From an uncultured Flavobacteriaceae bacterium (GTDB lineage Bacteria > Bacteroidota > Bacteroidia > Flavobacteriales > Flavobacteriaceae): a stretch of 34,909 bases of DNA. The position numbers were made by a program, and so were the translations under genes. A model generated the notes under the pieces. That model was given only the letters and a program-made list of their open reading frames with translations. It did not search any database and was not told the origin of the DNA. The stretch lies in the NCBI GenBank assembly GCA_913062575.1, contig CAJXVT010000024.1, positions 1-34,909 of the forward strand. The letters run 5' to 3'. Numbering within the stretch: position 1 is the first letter of the stretch; each line of letters opens with the position of its first letter. Shown in pieces: positions 15,100 to 23,951 of this stretch.

Positions 15100-18000
15100 A
15101 TGAAAGAGAATGATAAAATCAATGCTGAGTTTCGTATCTTATACACGATGAGCGAAAAGAAAATTGAAATACAACAACAAATTAAAATGCTTCAAGAGGC
15201 TCTTAATGATGAAAAAAAGACTAGGAAGAAAGCTAAAAAAATCACGCTGATTAAAAGTGAGGAAAAACCAATCTTTAATGCAAGAGAGCTTATTGAAGAA
15301 TACAAAAAAATTCAGATGATTGTGGATACTGCCAGTGTTCTCATATCTGAAATTAATATCAAGGGATATTTCACCTACGCAAATCCATTATTTTTAAAAA
15401 CAATAGGCTATTCAATGGAGGAGCTAAAGAAAATCCATTCTTCGAAATTTATCAAAGAGAGTCACCTAGCCAAAGTCTATGCCTTTTACAAGAATCTATT
15501 CGATAATAAAATACCAGATGGTATCAATGAAATCCCTGTAGTTACCAAAGAGGGAGAGATTGTATGGGTTGAGCAAAATGTAAAATTCAATTTTAAGCCG
15601 AACGGATATCTTCAAAATATCATTACTGTAGGAAGAAATATTACAAAACAAAAAATTGCCGAAATTGCTTTAAAGAAAAGTAACGAGAATAAAGTCATTA
15701 TTGAGAAAGAGCTTGTTAAAAAACAGGAGAAATTTAAGTTGATTGTCGAAAATGTCAGTGTTCTCATTTATGAATCCAATTATCAAGGTTATTTTACCTA
15801 TGCAAATCCTTCAATCGTTAAGATGACAGGTTATTCATTAGAAGAGCTAAAAAAAATGCATTATTTGGAATTGATCGAAGAAAATCATAAAGACAAATTG
15901 CTAGCATTTTACCAGAATCAAATCACTCAAAAAAGATCAAATGCCTACATTGAGCATCCTATAGTTTCAAAAAAAGGGAAGATACACTGGATTGGACAAA
16001 ATGTAAACTTCATGTTTAAGTCGAATGGGCAAATCAAAAATGTCATAACCATAGGAAGAGAAATCACAAAACAAAAAATTGCCGAAGTTGCATTAAAAAA
16101 AAGTAAAGAGAATAAAGCCATTATTGAGAAAGAGCTTATTAAAGAACAGGAAAAGCTACAGATGATTGTGAAAACTGCCAGTGCACTAATATCTGAATCT
16201 GATGGCAAAGGTTATTTTAATTATGTAAATCCTGAAGGGATAAAATTAACGGGCTATTCTTTAGAGGAACTAAAAAAAATGAATTTTTTAGATTTGGTTG
16301 AAGAAAGTTACAAAGGTAAAGCGTTAGTGTTTTTCAAGAATATACTAGAGCAAAAAAAATCCAAGAACTACATTGAGTTCCCTGTACACACTAAAGAGGG
16401 AAGCATAGTATGGCTTGGACAAAATTTAACATACAGTTTTAATTCCGACGGAAGCCTCCAGAGTGTCATAACTGTAGGAAGAGATATTACAAAACAAAAG
16501 CTTGCCGAAATTGCTTTGAAGAAAAGTGAAGAGAATAAATCCCTTTTTCAAAAAAAGCTTATAGAAGAACAGATAAAGTATAAACTAATTGTTGATAATG
16601 CAAGTGTCCTCATTTCTGAATCTGATTACAAAGGTGATTTTTCCTATGTAAATCCTGCTGCCATCAAGAAATTGGGTTATTCATTTGAGGAGATTACAAC
16701 CATGAATTTCATGGATTTTGTTGAACATAGTCACAAAAAAAGAGTACAAGTATTTTACAAAAACCAAATCACTCAAAGAATAAAAGATAGCTACATTGAA
16801 CTTCTTGCACTTACTAAAAAAGGAGAAGAGATATGGTTTGGGCAAAATGTACAATTTGTATTTAATTCGAAAAGACAAGTAGAAAAAATCATCACTATAG
16901 GAATAGATATTACCTCTGAAAAAAAACAAGCTGAGTTAATTCAACAACAAAAAAAGCAATTAGATATTATTGTTGATAATTCTACTTTTGGTATTGCTTT
17001 AGTAAAACAGAACAAGATCATGAAATGTAATGGAGCATTTCATAAATTATTGGGTTATACTGAAAATGAAATGACTGAACTTACAATTGACAAGGTCTCA
17101 CACCCAGAAGATGTAAAAGAGTATGAAAGTATGATCACAAAAATGGAATCTGGAAAGGGTGATAATTATACTAGTCAAAGGAGATTTATACAGAAAGATG
17201 GAATGATAGTTTGGACAAAAACTAAGGTTGAAGCAGTTAGGTCTGTAAATGGTAATTTAAATTATCATCTTGTATTTGTTGAAGATATCACAAAAGAAAG
17301 AGAAGACACACTGAAAGAGAAGGTTATAAATGATATTGCAAAAGCTATTTTAGGTAAAATTAACACATATGACATTGCTTGGGAAATTGTAAATAGAATT
17401 GCCAATTATCTTGGTTCAAGTGACTGTGTTATATATTTATATCAGAGTAAAACAAACTCTTTAGAACAAATTGCGGCTTATGGTAAAAAAGTAAATCAGA
17501 AACAAGTTATTAATAAATTAAGCCTACAAGTAGGAACAGGAATTGTTGGACATGTTGCCAAGACAAGAAAAGCAGAAATTATTAAAGACACTTCAAAAGA
17601 CAAAAGATATATAGTTGACGATAATAATAGGTTTTCAGAAATAGTAGTTCCTATTATATCAAAAGGAAAAATTATTGGTGTAATAGATTCTGAGCATAAT
17701 GATCGAAATTACTTCACCCCAAAACATTTAGAGACATTGTCAGAAATTGCAAAAATTGTATCTAATGAATTAGAGAATGCAATGATCCGTGACCTTAAAA
17801 ATAAAGCTGAAGAGGAAAACATAATATTATTAAATGAATTAGAGAAAAGTAACATTGAACTACAAGAATATGCACATGTAGTTTCTCATGATTTGAAATC
17901 ACCTTTACGAAGTCTTGATGCATTAATAAACTGGATAAAAGAGGACAATTATGATAAATTCGATGCTCAAAGTATGAAGAATTTTAATCTGATTGAATTA

Positions 18001-18504
18001 ACACTTGAAAACATGGAGCAATTAATATCTGATGTATTAAATTACTCTAGTGTTGTTTCTGACACTTCTAATCAAGAGTTAGTAGATTTAAATCAAATTG
18101 TAAAATCTATTATTGAAGATTTTCAATCATCGTCTAATGCCTCTATTAAGATACAAAATGATCTACCAGTATTAAAGGGAGAAAAAACACGTTTAAAACA
18201 ACTTTTTCAAAACTTAATTAGTAATGCTGTTAAGTTTAGTGACAAAAAAAAGGGAGTTGTTTTAATAGATTACTTAAATAACAAAACTCATCACAAGTTT
18301 TCAGTAAATGATAATGGTATTGGAATTCAAAAAAAATATTTTGATAAAATATTTGAATTATTTAATTCTTTAAACAAAACTAAGGGATCTACAGGTATTG
18401 GTTTATCAATTGTAAAAAAGATTGTTAAATTTCATAATGGAGATATTTGGTTAGAATCTGAAATTGGAATCGGTACAACTTTTCATTTTACAATAAAAAA
18501 ATAG
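15100..18504 (+). CDS. Soluble multi-PAS/GAF sensor histidine kinase
   Basis: A 1134-residue protein without membrane helices or signal peptide. After an N-terminal coiled coil (about 15-70) come four homologous PAS units at residues about 74, 215, 356 and 497, spaced by exactly 141 residues, each followed by a PAC-like region and coiled-coil linker (ITKQKIAEIALKKS). A fifth, divergent PAS starts near 624, then a GAF domain (about 750-895). The kinase core has H930 in VVSHDLKSPLRS and a HATPase domain with N-box NLISNAVKF, DNGIGI and GSTGIGLSIVKKI. There is no receiver domain, so the regulator at 14502 is the likely acceptor. The ligand is unknown; I see no obvious haem or flavin signature. 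An ATG at 15148 is an alternative start. Confidence 0.93.
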   Translation: MKENDKINAEFRILYTMSEKKIEIQQQIKMLQEALNDEKKTRKKAKKITLIKSEEKPIFNARELIEEYKKIQMIVDTASVLISEINIKGYFTYANPLFLKTIGYSMEELKKIHSSKFIKESHLAKVYAFYKNLFDNKIPDGINEIPVVTKEGEIVWVEQNVKFNFKPNGYLQNIITVGRNITKQKIAEIALKKSNENKVIIEKELVKKQEKFKLIVENVSVLIYESNYQGYFTYANPSIVKMTGYSLEELKKMHYLELIEENHKDKLLAFYQNQITQKRSNAYIEHPIVSKKGKIHWIGQNVNFMFKSNGQIKNVITIGREITKQKIAEVALKKSKENKAIIEKELIKEQEKLQMIVKTASALISESDGKGYFNYVNPEGIKLTGYSLEELKKMNFLDLVEESYKGKALVFFKNILEQKKSKNYIEFPVHTKEGSIVWLGQNLTYSFNSDGSLQSVITVGRDITKQKLAEIALKKSEENKSLFQKKLIEEQIKYKLIVDNASVLISESDYKGDFSYVNPAAIKKLGYSFEEITTMNFMDFVEHSHKKRVQVFYKNQITQRIKDSYIELLALTKKGEEIWFGQNVQFVFNSKRQVEKIITIGIDITSEKKQAELIQQQKKQLDIIVDNSTFGIALVKQNKIMKCNGAFHKLLGYTENEMTELTIDKVSHPEDVKEYESMITKMESGKGDNYTSQRRFIQKDGMIVWTKTKVEAVRSVNGNLNYHLVFVEDITKEREDTLKEKVINDIAKAILGKINTYDIAWEIVNRIANYLGSSDCVIYLYQSKTNSLEQIAAYGKKVNQKQVINKLSLQVGTGIVGHVAKTRKAEIIKDTSKDKRYIVDDNNRFSEIVVPIISKGKIIGVIDSEHNDRNYFTPKHLETLSEIAKIVSNELENAMIRDLKNKAEEENIILLNELEKSNIELQEYAHVVSHDLKSPLRSLDALINWIKEDNYDKFDAQSMKNFNLIELTLENMEQLISDVLNYSSVVSDTSNQELVDLNQIVKSIIEDFQSSSNASIKIQNDLPVLKGEKTRLKQLFQNLISNAVKFSDKKKGVVLIDYLNNKTHHKFSVNDNGIGIQKKYFDKIFELFNSLNKTKGSTGIGLSIVKKIVKFHNGDIWLESEIGIGTTFHFTIKK
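15319..16968 (+). repeat. Tandem 423-bp PAS-coding repeats, four copies
   Basis: Equivalent points (ATTGTnGAnAnTGnCAGTG...) occur at 15319, 15742, 16165 and 16588: three intervals of exactly 423 bp (141 codons). The fourth unit passes into a divergent fifth PAS at 16969 after 381 bp. The repeats have diverged at codon level but kept length exactly, including the coiled-coil linker. Confidence 0.9.
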
Positions 18505-18549
18505 TAAAGCCCCAAATATCAACGACATCAGAGAGTTATTAGGTGGGGA

Positions 18550-18832
18550 TCAAAAATGAATTAACTGTTATTTTCTTAGAAACATATACAAAATAAACGC
18601 TTTATTTCAAAAACACTCATAAATGGTTGATGTGATATTAATGCTCTCTAAAAACGCTAACTATGGTAAATGAATATTTAAATATCCAGATTGTAGAACA
18701 GCAATTGGTTACAGAACTGGAAATTATATTGTAACAAAAGCGTTTCAAAATCTAATAAAAACATTCTTGAATTAAAAAAGTAAAGTCCAAAAATAAATTT
18801 ACATACTTGCAGGATATACAATTAAAAGTTAA
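18550..18832 (+). pseudogene. Decayed 3' fragment of the esterase-peptidase lipoprotein gene
   Basis: This segment aligns with about 13684-13987, the 3' end of the lipoprotein gene at 12140. The clearest block is 18698-18769, which matches 13853-13925 almost base for base (GCAATTGGTTACAGAACTGG, then AAATTAT, GTAACAAAAGCG, AATCTAATAAAAACATTC). Weaker similarity extends left over the INEGLAIVFSEKYTNK region and right to the stop codon (TAA 18830-18832, in the same context ATTAAAA). The copy carries an in-frame stop where the intact gene has Trp (TGG to TGA near 18670) and several small deletions, so it is not translatable. The HExxH segment is missing. Confidence 0.85.
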
Positions 18833-18937
18833 ACTCCTACTAATTAAAAGCAATATAAACACTACGTTTTTAATTTTCATTAATATTCAGAATGTTAAAT
18901 CACGTGAAAATACTTATGTATATTTCATTCTTTTTAC

Positions 18938-18945
18938 TATATTTG
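18938..18945 (+). promoter_or_regulatory. Promoter -7 box candidate for the hydrolase gene
   Basis: TATATTTG matches the Bacteroidota -7 consensus TAnnTTTG exactly and is followed by C. No clear TTG -33 box is seen at the right distance. It would give a 5' leader of about 165 nt before the ATG at 19115. Confidence 0.45.
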
Positions 18946-19114
18946 CAAAGTATTTATTTCTAGGAATTTATTCCTAACCCCTTAAAATTGATATTACAAA
19001 CATCCCTTAGTTTGTTAGATAGACTCCCTTATGTTTATCAGAAAAAAAATCTAAATAATTCCCTTAAAATTAGATTTAAACACAGTTTTAACAGTAATAT
19101 ATAATTGCCAAATT

Positions 19115-20125
19115 ATGAGAATTATCATTATAATGACATGCCTTTTGGTATGCACATTTGCAAATGGTCAAATCATATTTTCTCATGAAAGAGAAATACA
19201 AGGGAAAGAAAATTATAACATCAACGAGTTAGATTTCTTTAACCACACAGATGGACTACGCCTCTCTGGCACCTTAATTAGTCCCAAAAATCCTTATAAT
19301 AAAATCATTATTATTGTTCCAGGCTCTGGAAAAGACACACGTTATGCCCATCATAATTTAGCCTCTTCATTTTTAGAAAATAATATTGCCGTATATCGTT
19401 TTGATGAGCGCGGTGTTGGGAAATCTCAAGGGCATTTTACTTCTGCAATAGATCGTTTAACTGATGACATTTCTTATGCAATAAAACATCTAAAATCTTT
19501 GGCTGTTTTTAAGGATAAAGAAGTTGGGATTTTAGGCCATAGTTTAGGCGGAATGGCTTCTGTAATTGCTACAAATAATAGTTTTAACTCTACTACAAAA
19601 GTCGACTTTCTAATACAGATTGCTTCACCAGTAAAAAATTTCTCAGAAGCTTCAAAATATCAAATCAAAACCTTACCCCGATATAAAATTAAAAATAAAT
19701 CTGAAAAAGAAATTGTTTCCTTGTTTGATGCATTACTGCAAATAACCAAGAAATACAAACATCAAAATATAAGTGATATTGCTCTAAGAAATAAAGGCAT
19801 TGAAATCATAAAACAAAAAGGATTTCAATTACAAGACATTAAGTTTTGGAGTTATACACATATTACCCTCTTTAAACAAGATTATGAAACTGTCTATAAG
19901 CAGCTTCAAATTCCGACAATTTATCTTATTGGTACAAAAGACCAATTTGTAAACCCTCTTTCGGAAGTAGACTTGTTAAAAAAATACAACAACCCCTTCA
20001 TAACGGTAAAAGTAATGGACAATTTAAACCATTATTTAACCGCAGGAGCTTTAAAGCCCAATGCTATTTATAGTATTGACAAAAAGGCAACTGAAACGAT
20101 TATAAACTGGGTACAAAAAATTTAA
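19115..20125 (+). CDS. Secreted alpha/beta hydrolase (serine hydrolase, S9/Hydrolase_4-like)
   Basis: The 336-residue protein has a signal peptide (MRIIIIMTCLLVCTFANGQ) and an alpha/beta hydrolase fold. It shows an oxyanion-loop region IIIIVPGSGKDTR, a strand-helix segment VYRFDERGVGKSQG, the nucleophile elbow GHSLGG (Ser143), a likely acid Asp276 (GTKDQF) and His306 (NLNHYL). Such proteins act as esterases, lipases or peptidases in the periplasm or outside; the substrate cannot be read from sequence. It stands alone, with a long leader upstream and a possible hairpin region downstream. Confidence 0.88.
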   Translation: MRIIIIMTCLLVCTFANGQIIFSHEREIQGKENYNINELDFFNHTDGLRLSGTLISPKNPYNKIIIIVPGSGKDTRYAHHNLASSFLENNIAVYRFDERGVGKSQGHFTSAIDRLTDDISYAIKHLKSLAVFKDKEVGILGHSLGGMASVIATNNSFNSTTKVDFLIQIASPVKNFSEASKYQIKTLPRYKIKNKSEKEIVSLFDALLQITKKYKHQNISDIALRNKGIEIIKQKGFQLQDIKFWSYTHITLFKQDYETVYKQLQIPTIYLIGTKDQFVNPLSEVDLLKKYNNPFITVKVMDNLNHYLTAGALKPNAIYSIDKKATETIINWVQKI

Positions 20126-20419
20126 ATTTTAAGAATATAAGTTTTAAGTACAGAATATAATCAAAAAGAGACGAACCACAGGTCCCTATAATGTGGTGTT
20201 GCTAGTTAAATCCCTACTGTATTAGCAATTGTGTAAACATCGTTTTTTCAATTTTAAATTTTATAAAAGCAGTTAAGAACAGTTTAAAGCTATCGCTTTT
20301 TATTGCCTTAACATATAAGATGTTAACCCCTCCTAATCGGCATCTGTTCTTATGAGCAGGTGCTTTAGGAAGGATAATAAAAATGAAAAAATTAATAGTA
20401 ATCCTTAAACACAAATAGT
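20126..20419 (+). other. Structured leader with an 11-residue upstream ORF
   Basis: The 294 nt before the secreted protein at 20420 include several inverted repeats: ACCACA/TGTGGT (20175-20180, 20192-20197), TTGCTA/TAGCAA (20199-20204, 20223-20228) and GCATCTG/CAGGTGC (near 20340-20363, one G-U). A purine-rich AGGAAGG (20368-20374) precedes a short ORF at 20383-20418 (MKKLIVILKHK, stop TAG) that ends one base before the next gene's ATG. It matches no riboswitch class that I can recognise. The ORF may be chance or a coupling leader peptide. Confidence 0.4.
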
Positions 20420-21244
20420 ATGAAAAATGTAGGAAAATTAGTAGCAAGCTTATTCTTAATTGGAATTGTTACTGTAAATGCTCAACAGAGCAGACAAGCT
20501 GGAGTAGGAATTCTTTTAGAAATGAAACCTATTTTACAAATGAACATGGAATCTCCAGAACAAATTAACTTTGTATTTAACAATACAAATGAATTTGCAA
20601 ACGGAATTACCAAAAAATCTGCAACCGTTTTAAAAATCACTTCTACTGTAAAATGGGAGCTATATGCTGTTGGTAGATCTACAGGGAAAAGTCCAAATGG
20701 GAAAACATTCTGGGATCAAGATAAAAGCTATGGGTCAACCGTAAACTCCGTTGCAGATCTGCCTTTGAGTTTGTTAGAAATCAAACAAAGTCAAATAAAC
20801 ACAGCTACAGAAGGGAGTTTAGCAACCTATGCTGATTATAGCAATAATTTTACGAATCCATTTAGATCTAACGCTGGTAATAGTTTATATGTAGCAGCAG
20901 ATGGCTCTATCACTCCACCGAACAGAAGTGGAAAGTATATTGCAGGGCAAAGTGGTATTTCAAATGGAGAAAAAAATGATTATATGGCTGCTGGAAGCCA
21001 TGCTTCTAGTCATAAAAGTGCAACAAATTTCTATTATGAAATTGATTATAGAATTTTACCAGGTTATCCTGCTATTTTTCCAAATGCATTTAATGCTGAT
21101 GCAACTGTTGCTCAAAATATAGTAGCAAATGCTAATGCAAATACAGTACTTGCTGGTGGTGCAGCAGGAAACGGAAACAAAAGTTATGCAGAACCTGGAG
21201 AATATAGAATGTATGTACAGTATGTTTTATTAGAAGATCAATAG
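20420..21244 (+). CDS. Secreted protein of unknown function, possibly beta-sandwich adhesin/pilin-like
   Basis: I do not recognise this 274-residue protein with certainty. It has a signal peptide (MKNVGKLVASLFLIGIVTVNAQ). The mature part alternates hydrophobic strands (GVGILLEMKPILQMNM, INFVFNNTNEF, ATVLKITSTVKWELYAVG) with Ser/Asn/Gly-rich loops, has one Trp pair (WEL, FWDQ), and ends in the strand PGEYRMYVQYVLLEDQ. The final strand and the early strand pattern recall DUF4402/WxL-like or coat-protein-U-like beta sandwiches used in surface fibres, but this is a shape argument only. There is no cysteine in the mature part. It is monocistronic: a terminator follows at 21323. Confidence 0.7.
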   Translation: MKNVGKLVASLFLIGIVTVNAQQSRQAGVGILLEMKPILQMNMESPEQINFVFNNTNEFANGITKKSATVLKITSTVKWELYAVGRSTGKSPNGKTFWDQDKSYGSTVNSVADLPLSLLEIKQSQINTATEGSLATYADYSNNFTNPFRSNAGNSLYVAADGSITPPNRSGKYIAGQSGISNGEKNDYMAAGSHASSHKSATNFYYEIDYRILPGYPAIFPNAFNADATVAQNIVANANANTVLAGGAAGNGNKSYAEPGEYRMYVQYVLLEDQ

Positions 21245-21273
21245 AATAAAGAATACTAAAAATAGTAAGAAAT

Positions 21274-21298
21274 TGTATAAACTAATAAGGTTTATACA
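21274..21298 (+). other. 3' hairpin before the terminator
   Basis: A perfect 9-bp inverted repeat (TGTATAAAC 21274-21282, GTTTATACA 21290-21298) with a 7-nt loop lies 25 nt upstream of the terminator. There is no T run, so it may stabilise the mRNA 3' end. Confidence 0.5.
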
Positions 21299-21322
21299 CT
21301 ATTGTGTATTAAGGATGCATGT

Positions 21323-21354
21323 AAAAGCGTTGCCATTAGGTGGCGCTTTTTTTT
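21323..21354 (+). terminator. Intrinsic terminator, possibly shared with msrA
   Basis: A 12-bp stem with three G-U pairs (21323-21334 with 21339-21350), loop ATTA and eight T in total (21347-21354). It lies between convergent genes. On the minus strand only four T follow, so it is stronger for the plus-strand gene. Confidence 0.88.
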
Positions 21355-21382
21355 AAAACAAAAAAAACTTTTTTAAAGGTCA

Positions 21383-22039
21383 TCAATGTAGCCTAACTTT
21401 CTTTTTCAACAAAACCGGAAACTTCTTTTTAAAACGATTTAACCTCGGAACTGAAACATTTTTCACATAAGGATTGTTTGGATGTAATTGTTCATAATTC
21501 TGATGATACGCTTCTGCTTGATAAAATCGTATTAATTCTGTAACCTCAGTCACAATATTCCCTTTATACAGTTGTATGTTTAACTCTTTTATCTTTTCTT
21601 TAATGATCTTTTTTTCTTTTTCTGTTTTATAAAAAGCTATTGAACGGTATTGACTTCCATAATCTGGATGCTGTCCATTTTTTGTTGTTGGGTTATGAGA
21701 ACCAAAAAACACGCTCACCAATGTCTTAAAACTCACTTTTTTTGGATTGTAATACACGGCTACAGTTTCTGAATGACCAGTTCTACCCGTACCAATACTT
21801 TTATAGGTTGGGTTTTTCGTAAATCCTCCCGCATATCCAGAAACCGCATCTTCTACTCCAATTACGCTTTCGAAGATCGCTTCTACACACCAAAAACATC
21901 CGCTAGCAAAATAAGCTACTTTTAGTTCTTTCTTTTGTGATGCACCTGTTGGTGTTAGTTCAGTAAAGTTTGAAAAACTCATTAAAAACAGGCATAAAAG
22001 GGTATGAGTAAAGGCTCTAAATGGGTTTAAAATTTTCAT
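21383..22039 (-). CDS. msrA: Exported peptide-methionine (S)-S-oxide reductase
   Basis: The 218-residue MsrA carries the signature GCFWCVEAIFE with catalytic Cys48, the conserved Glu in TGHSETVAV, and the Asp-Tyr pair in PDYGSQYRSIAFY. It reduces methionine-S-sulfoxide in oxidised proteins. Unlike cytoplasmic MsrA, it has an N-terminal hydrophobic leader (residues about 8-25, FRAFTHTLLCLFLMSF), so it likely works in the periplasm or is membrane-tethered. The usual HDPTT motif reads HNPTT here, a change outside the catalytic residues. Candidate resolving cysteines near the C-terminus, found in many MsrA, are absent, so regeneration must use another route. Confidence 0.95.
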   Translation of the reverse strand: MKILNPFRAFTHTLLCLFLMSFSNFTELTPTGASQKKELKVAYFASGCFWCVEAIFESVIGVEDAVSGYAGGFTKNPTYKSIGTGRTGHSETVAVYYNPKKVSFKTLVSVFFGSHNPTTKNGQHPDYGSQYRSIAFYKTEKEKKIIKEKIKELNIQLYKGNIVTEVTELIRFYQAEAYHQNYEQLHPNNPYVKNVSVPRLNRFKKKFPVLLKKKVRLH

Positions 22040-22128
22040 GAATTCTAATTCTATTTTTAAACTTTGTCGTAAGATAAAAAGAAATCATACAATTGTTAAG
22101 AACTTTACAATTACCAACTCAAGTTTTT

Positions 22129-22159
22129 TTGTAAAAGAATTTCGAGTTACTTACATTTG
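22129..22159 (+). promoter_or_regulatory. Promoter of dnaX
   Basis: TTG (22129-22131), a 20-nt spacer and TACATTTG (22152-22159) match the Bacteroidota TTG/TAnnTTTG consensus at both boxes. The ATG at 22184 lies 24 nt after the -7 box. Confidence 0.7.
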
Positions 22160-22183
22160 TTTACCTAAAGAATCTACTTTTTT

Positions 22184-23878
22184 ATGAAGCAATTTATAGT
22201 ATCTGCACGTAAATACAGACCGCAAGTTTTTGCTGATGTTATTGGGCAACAAGCAATTACCAATACGTTAGAGAATGCTATAAAAAATAATCATTTGGCC
22301 CAAGCACTACTGTTTACTGGTCCTCGTGGAGTTGGTAAAACGTCATGTGCTAGAATTTTAGCAAAAGCTATTAATCAAGATGATGGTGTTTCTGATGATG
22401 AAGACTTTGCTTTCAATATTTTTGAATTAGATGCAGCATCAAACAATTCAGTTGATGATATTAGAAACTTAACAGAACAAGTTAGGATTCCGCCTCAAAC
22501 AGGAACTTTTAAAGTGTACATTATTGATGAGGTACATATGTTATCTCAGGCAGCATTTAATGCTTTTTTAAAAACCTTAGAAGAGCCGCCTGCTCATGCT
22601 ATTTTTATTCTAGCAACTACAGAGAAACATAAGATCATACCAACAATTTTATCTCGTTGTCAAATTTTTGACTTTAAGAGGATTAGTGTATTGGATGCTA
22701 AAAATTATTTAAAAGTAATTGCCGAAAAAGAAGAAATTACTGCAGATGATGATGCCTTGCATATTATTGCTCAGAAAGCTGATGGTGCTATGCGTGATGC
22801 TTTATCTATATTTGATAGAGTTGTAAGTTTTTCTGGAGATAATTTAACAAGAGAAGCAGTTACTCAAAATTTAAATGTTTTAGATTACGATGTATATTTT
22901 AATATCACAGATTTGGTATTAGAAAATAAAATACCAGAGGTGTTAGTCGCTTTTAATGAAGTATTATCAAAAGGATTTGAAGGACATCATTTTATTAATG
23001 GATTGGCTTCTCACTTTAGAGACTTATTAGTTGCAAAAGACAAAGCAACAATTGAATTATTAGAAGTTGGTGACATTGCTAAAAAGAAGTATTTAGAGCA
23101 AGCTACCAAAGCAAATGTACAGTTTTTAATTGCAGCTATTAATAAATCAAACGATTGCGACTTGAGTTATAGAGCTAGTAAAAACCAACGACTTCTTGTT
23201 GAATTGACATTAATGCAAATTGCCTCTATCACTTTTGATGGAGAAAAAAAAAAGTCAGCTAACTACATAATTCCTGCTACATTTTTTACGTCACTTTCTC
23301 CTGCTGCAAAAGCAATTGCTAAACCTATATTACAAAATAAGGTTGTGCATAAGGTAGAAGAATCGCGTACTCCAATTAAAAAAGCAGTAATACAGAAACC
23401 TGTATTAAAAAATGCAACACGTAGACCTTCATCTTTATCATTAAAAAGCATCCATTTAAAAAAGGAAGTAAAATCTGAAGTTGACTTAGAAGAAAACTTT
23501 GACAGCCACCCTAAAGATGTGTTTACTCAAAAAGAGCTAGAAAAATCTTGGAAACAGTATCATGCGCAACTTATTGCTAAAGGAAAAAAGAGTATTGCTG
23601 CTATTGTAATTTCTAATACACCAAGATTAGGTGAAAATTTTGAAATTGGTTTCGATTTACCTAATTCTCTAATGTCAGATCAGGTAGAAAAAGAAAAGCC
23701 AAAACTATTGAAACATCTTAGAGAAGCATTAAATAATTATGCTATTTCTATTTCAATTGTAGTAAACGAAACTGTTACAAAGAAATTTGTTTATACTCCT
23801 CAAGAAAAATTCGAAAAGCTTCTAGAAATAAACCCAACACTTTCAAAACTAAAAGATGCTTTTAAATTAGATTTTTAG
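22184..23878 (+). CDS. dnaX: DNA polymerase III subunit gamma/tau
   Basis: A 564-residue clamp-loader ATPase. The N-terminus SARKYRPQVFADVIGQQ, Walker A GPRGVGKTS (46-54), Walker B VYIIDEVHML, and sensor 1/arginine finger LATTEKHKIIPTILSRCQIFDF are all present. The stretch between Walker A and ELDAASNNSVDDIR has only one cysteine, in GKTSCAR itself, so the four-cysteine zinc module of E. coli DnaX is missing, as I recall for Bacteroidota. The C-terminal part (about 370-564) is lysine-rich linker followed by a tau-like domain. No frameshift signal that would make a gamma form was noticed. It has its own promoter. Confidence 0.96.
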   Translation: MKQFIVSARKYRPQVFADVIGQQAITNTLENAIKNNHLAQALLFTGPRGVGKTSCARILAKAINQDDGVSDDEDFAFNIFELDAASNNSVDDIRNLTEQVRIPPQTGTFKVYIIDEVHMLSQAAFNAFLKTLEEPPAHAIFILATTEKHKIIPTILSRCQIFDFKRISVLDAKNYLKVIAEKEEITADDDALHIIAQKADGAMRDALSIFDRVVSFSGDNLTREAVTQNLNVLDYDVYFNITDLVLENKIPEVLVAFNEVLSKGFEGHHFINGLASHFRDLLVAKDKATIELLEVGDIAKKKYLEQATKANVQFLIAAINKSNDCDLSYRASKNQRLLVELTLMQIASITFDGEKKKSANYIIPATFFTSLSPAAKAIAKPILQNKVVHKVEESRTPIKKAVIQKPVLKNATRRPSSLSLKSIHLKKEVKSEVDLEENFDSHPKDVFTQKELEKSWKQYHAQLIAKGKKSIAAIVISNTPRLGENFEIGFDLPNSLMSDQVEKEKPKLLKHLREALNNYAISISIVVNETVTKKFVYTPQEKFEKLLEINPTLSKLKDAFKLDF

Positions 23879-23951
23879 TATTAATAACTAAAAAAAAGCT
23901 TTTCTATTTCTACTATTTTTTTATCTTTAATTTTCATAAAAAAATAGGCAT

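Larger units (their letters stand above)
18505..19114. other. Intergenic stretch with a gene remnant and a long leader
   Basis: This 610-nt region has no intact gene. It contains the remnant at about 18550-18832, a TAnnTTTG promoter box at 18938-18945, an inverted repeat (TAGGAATTTATTCCTA, 18961-18976) just after the expected transcript start, and four CCCTTA hexamers (18979, 19004, 19026, 19061) before the hydrolase ATG at 19115. Confidence 0.6.
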
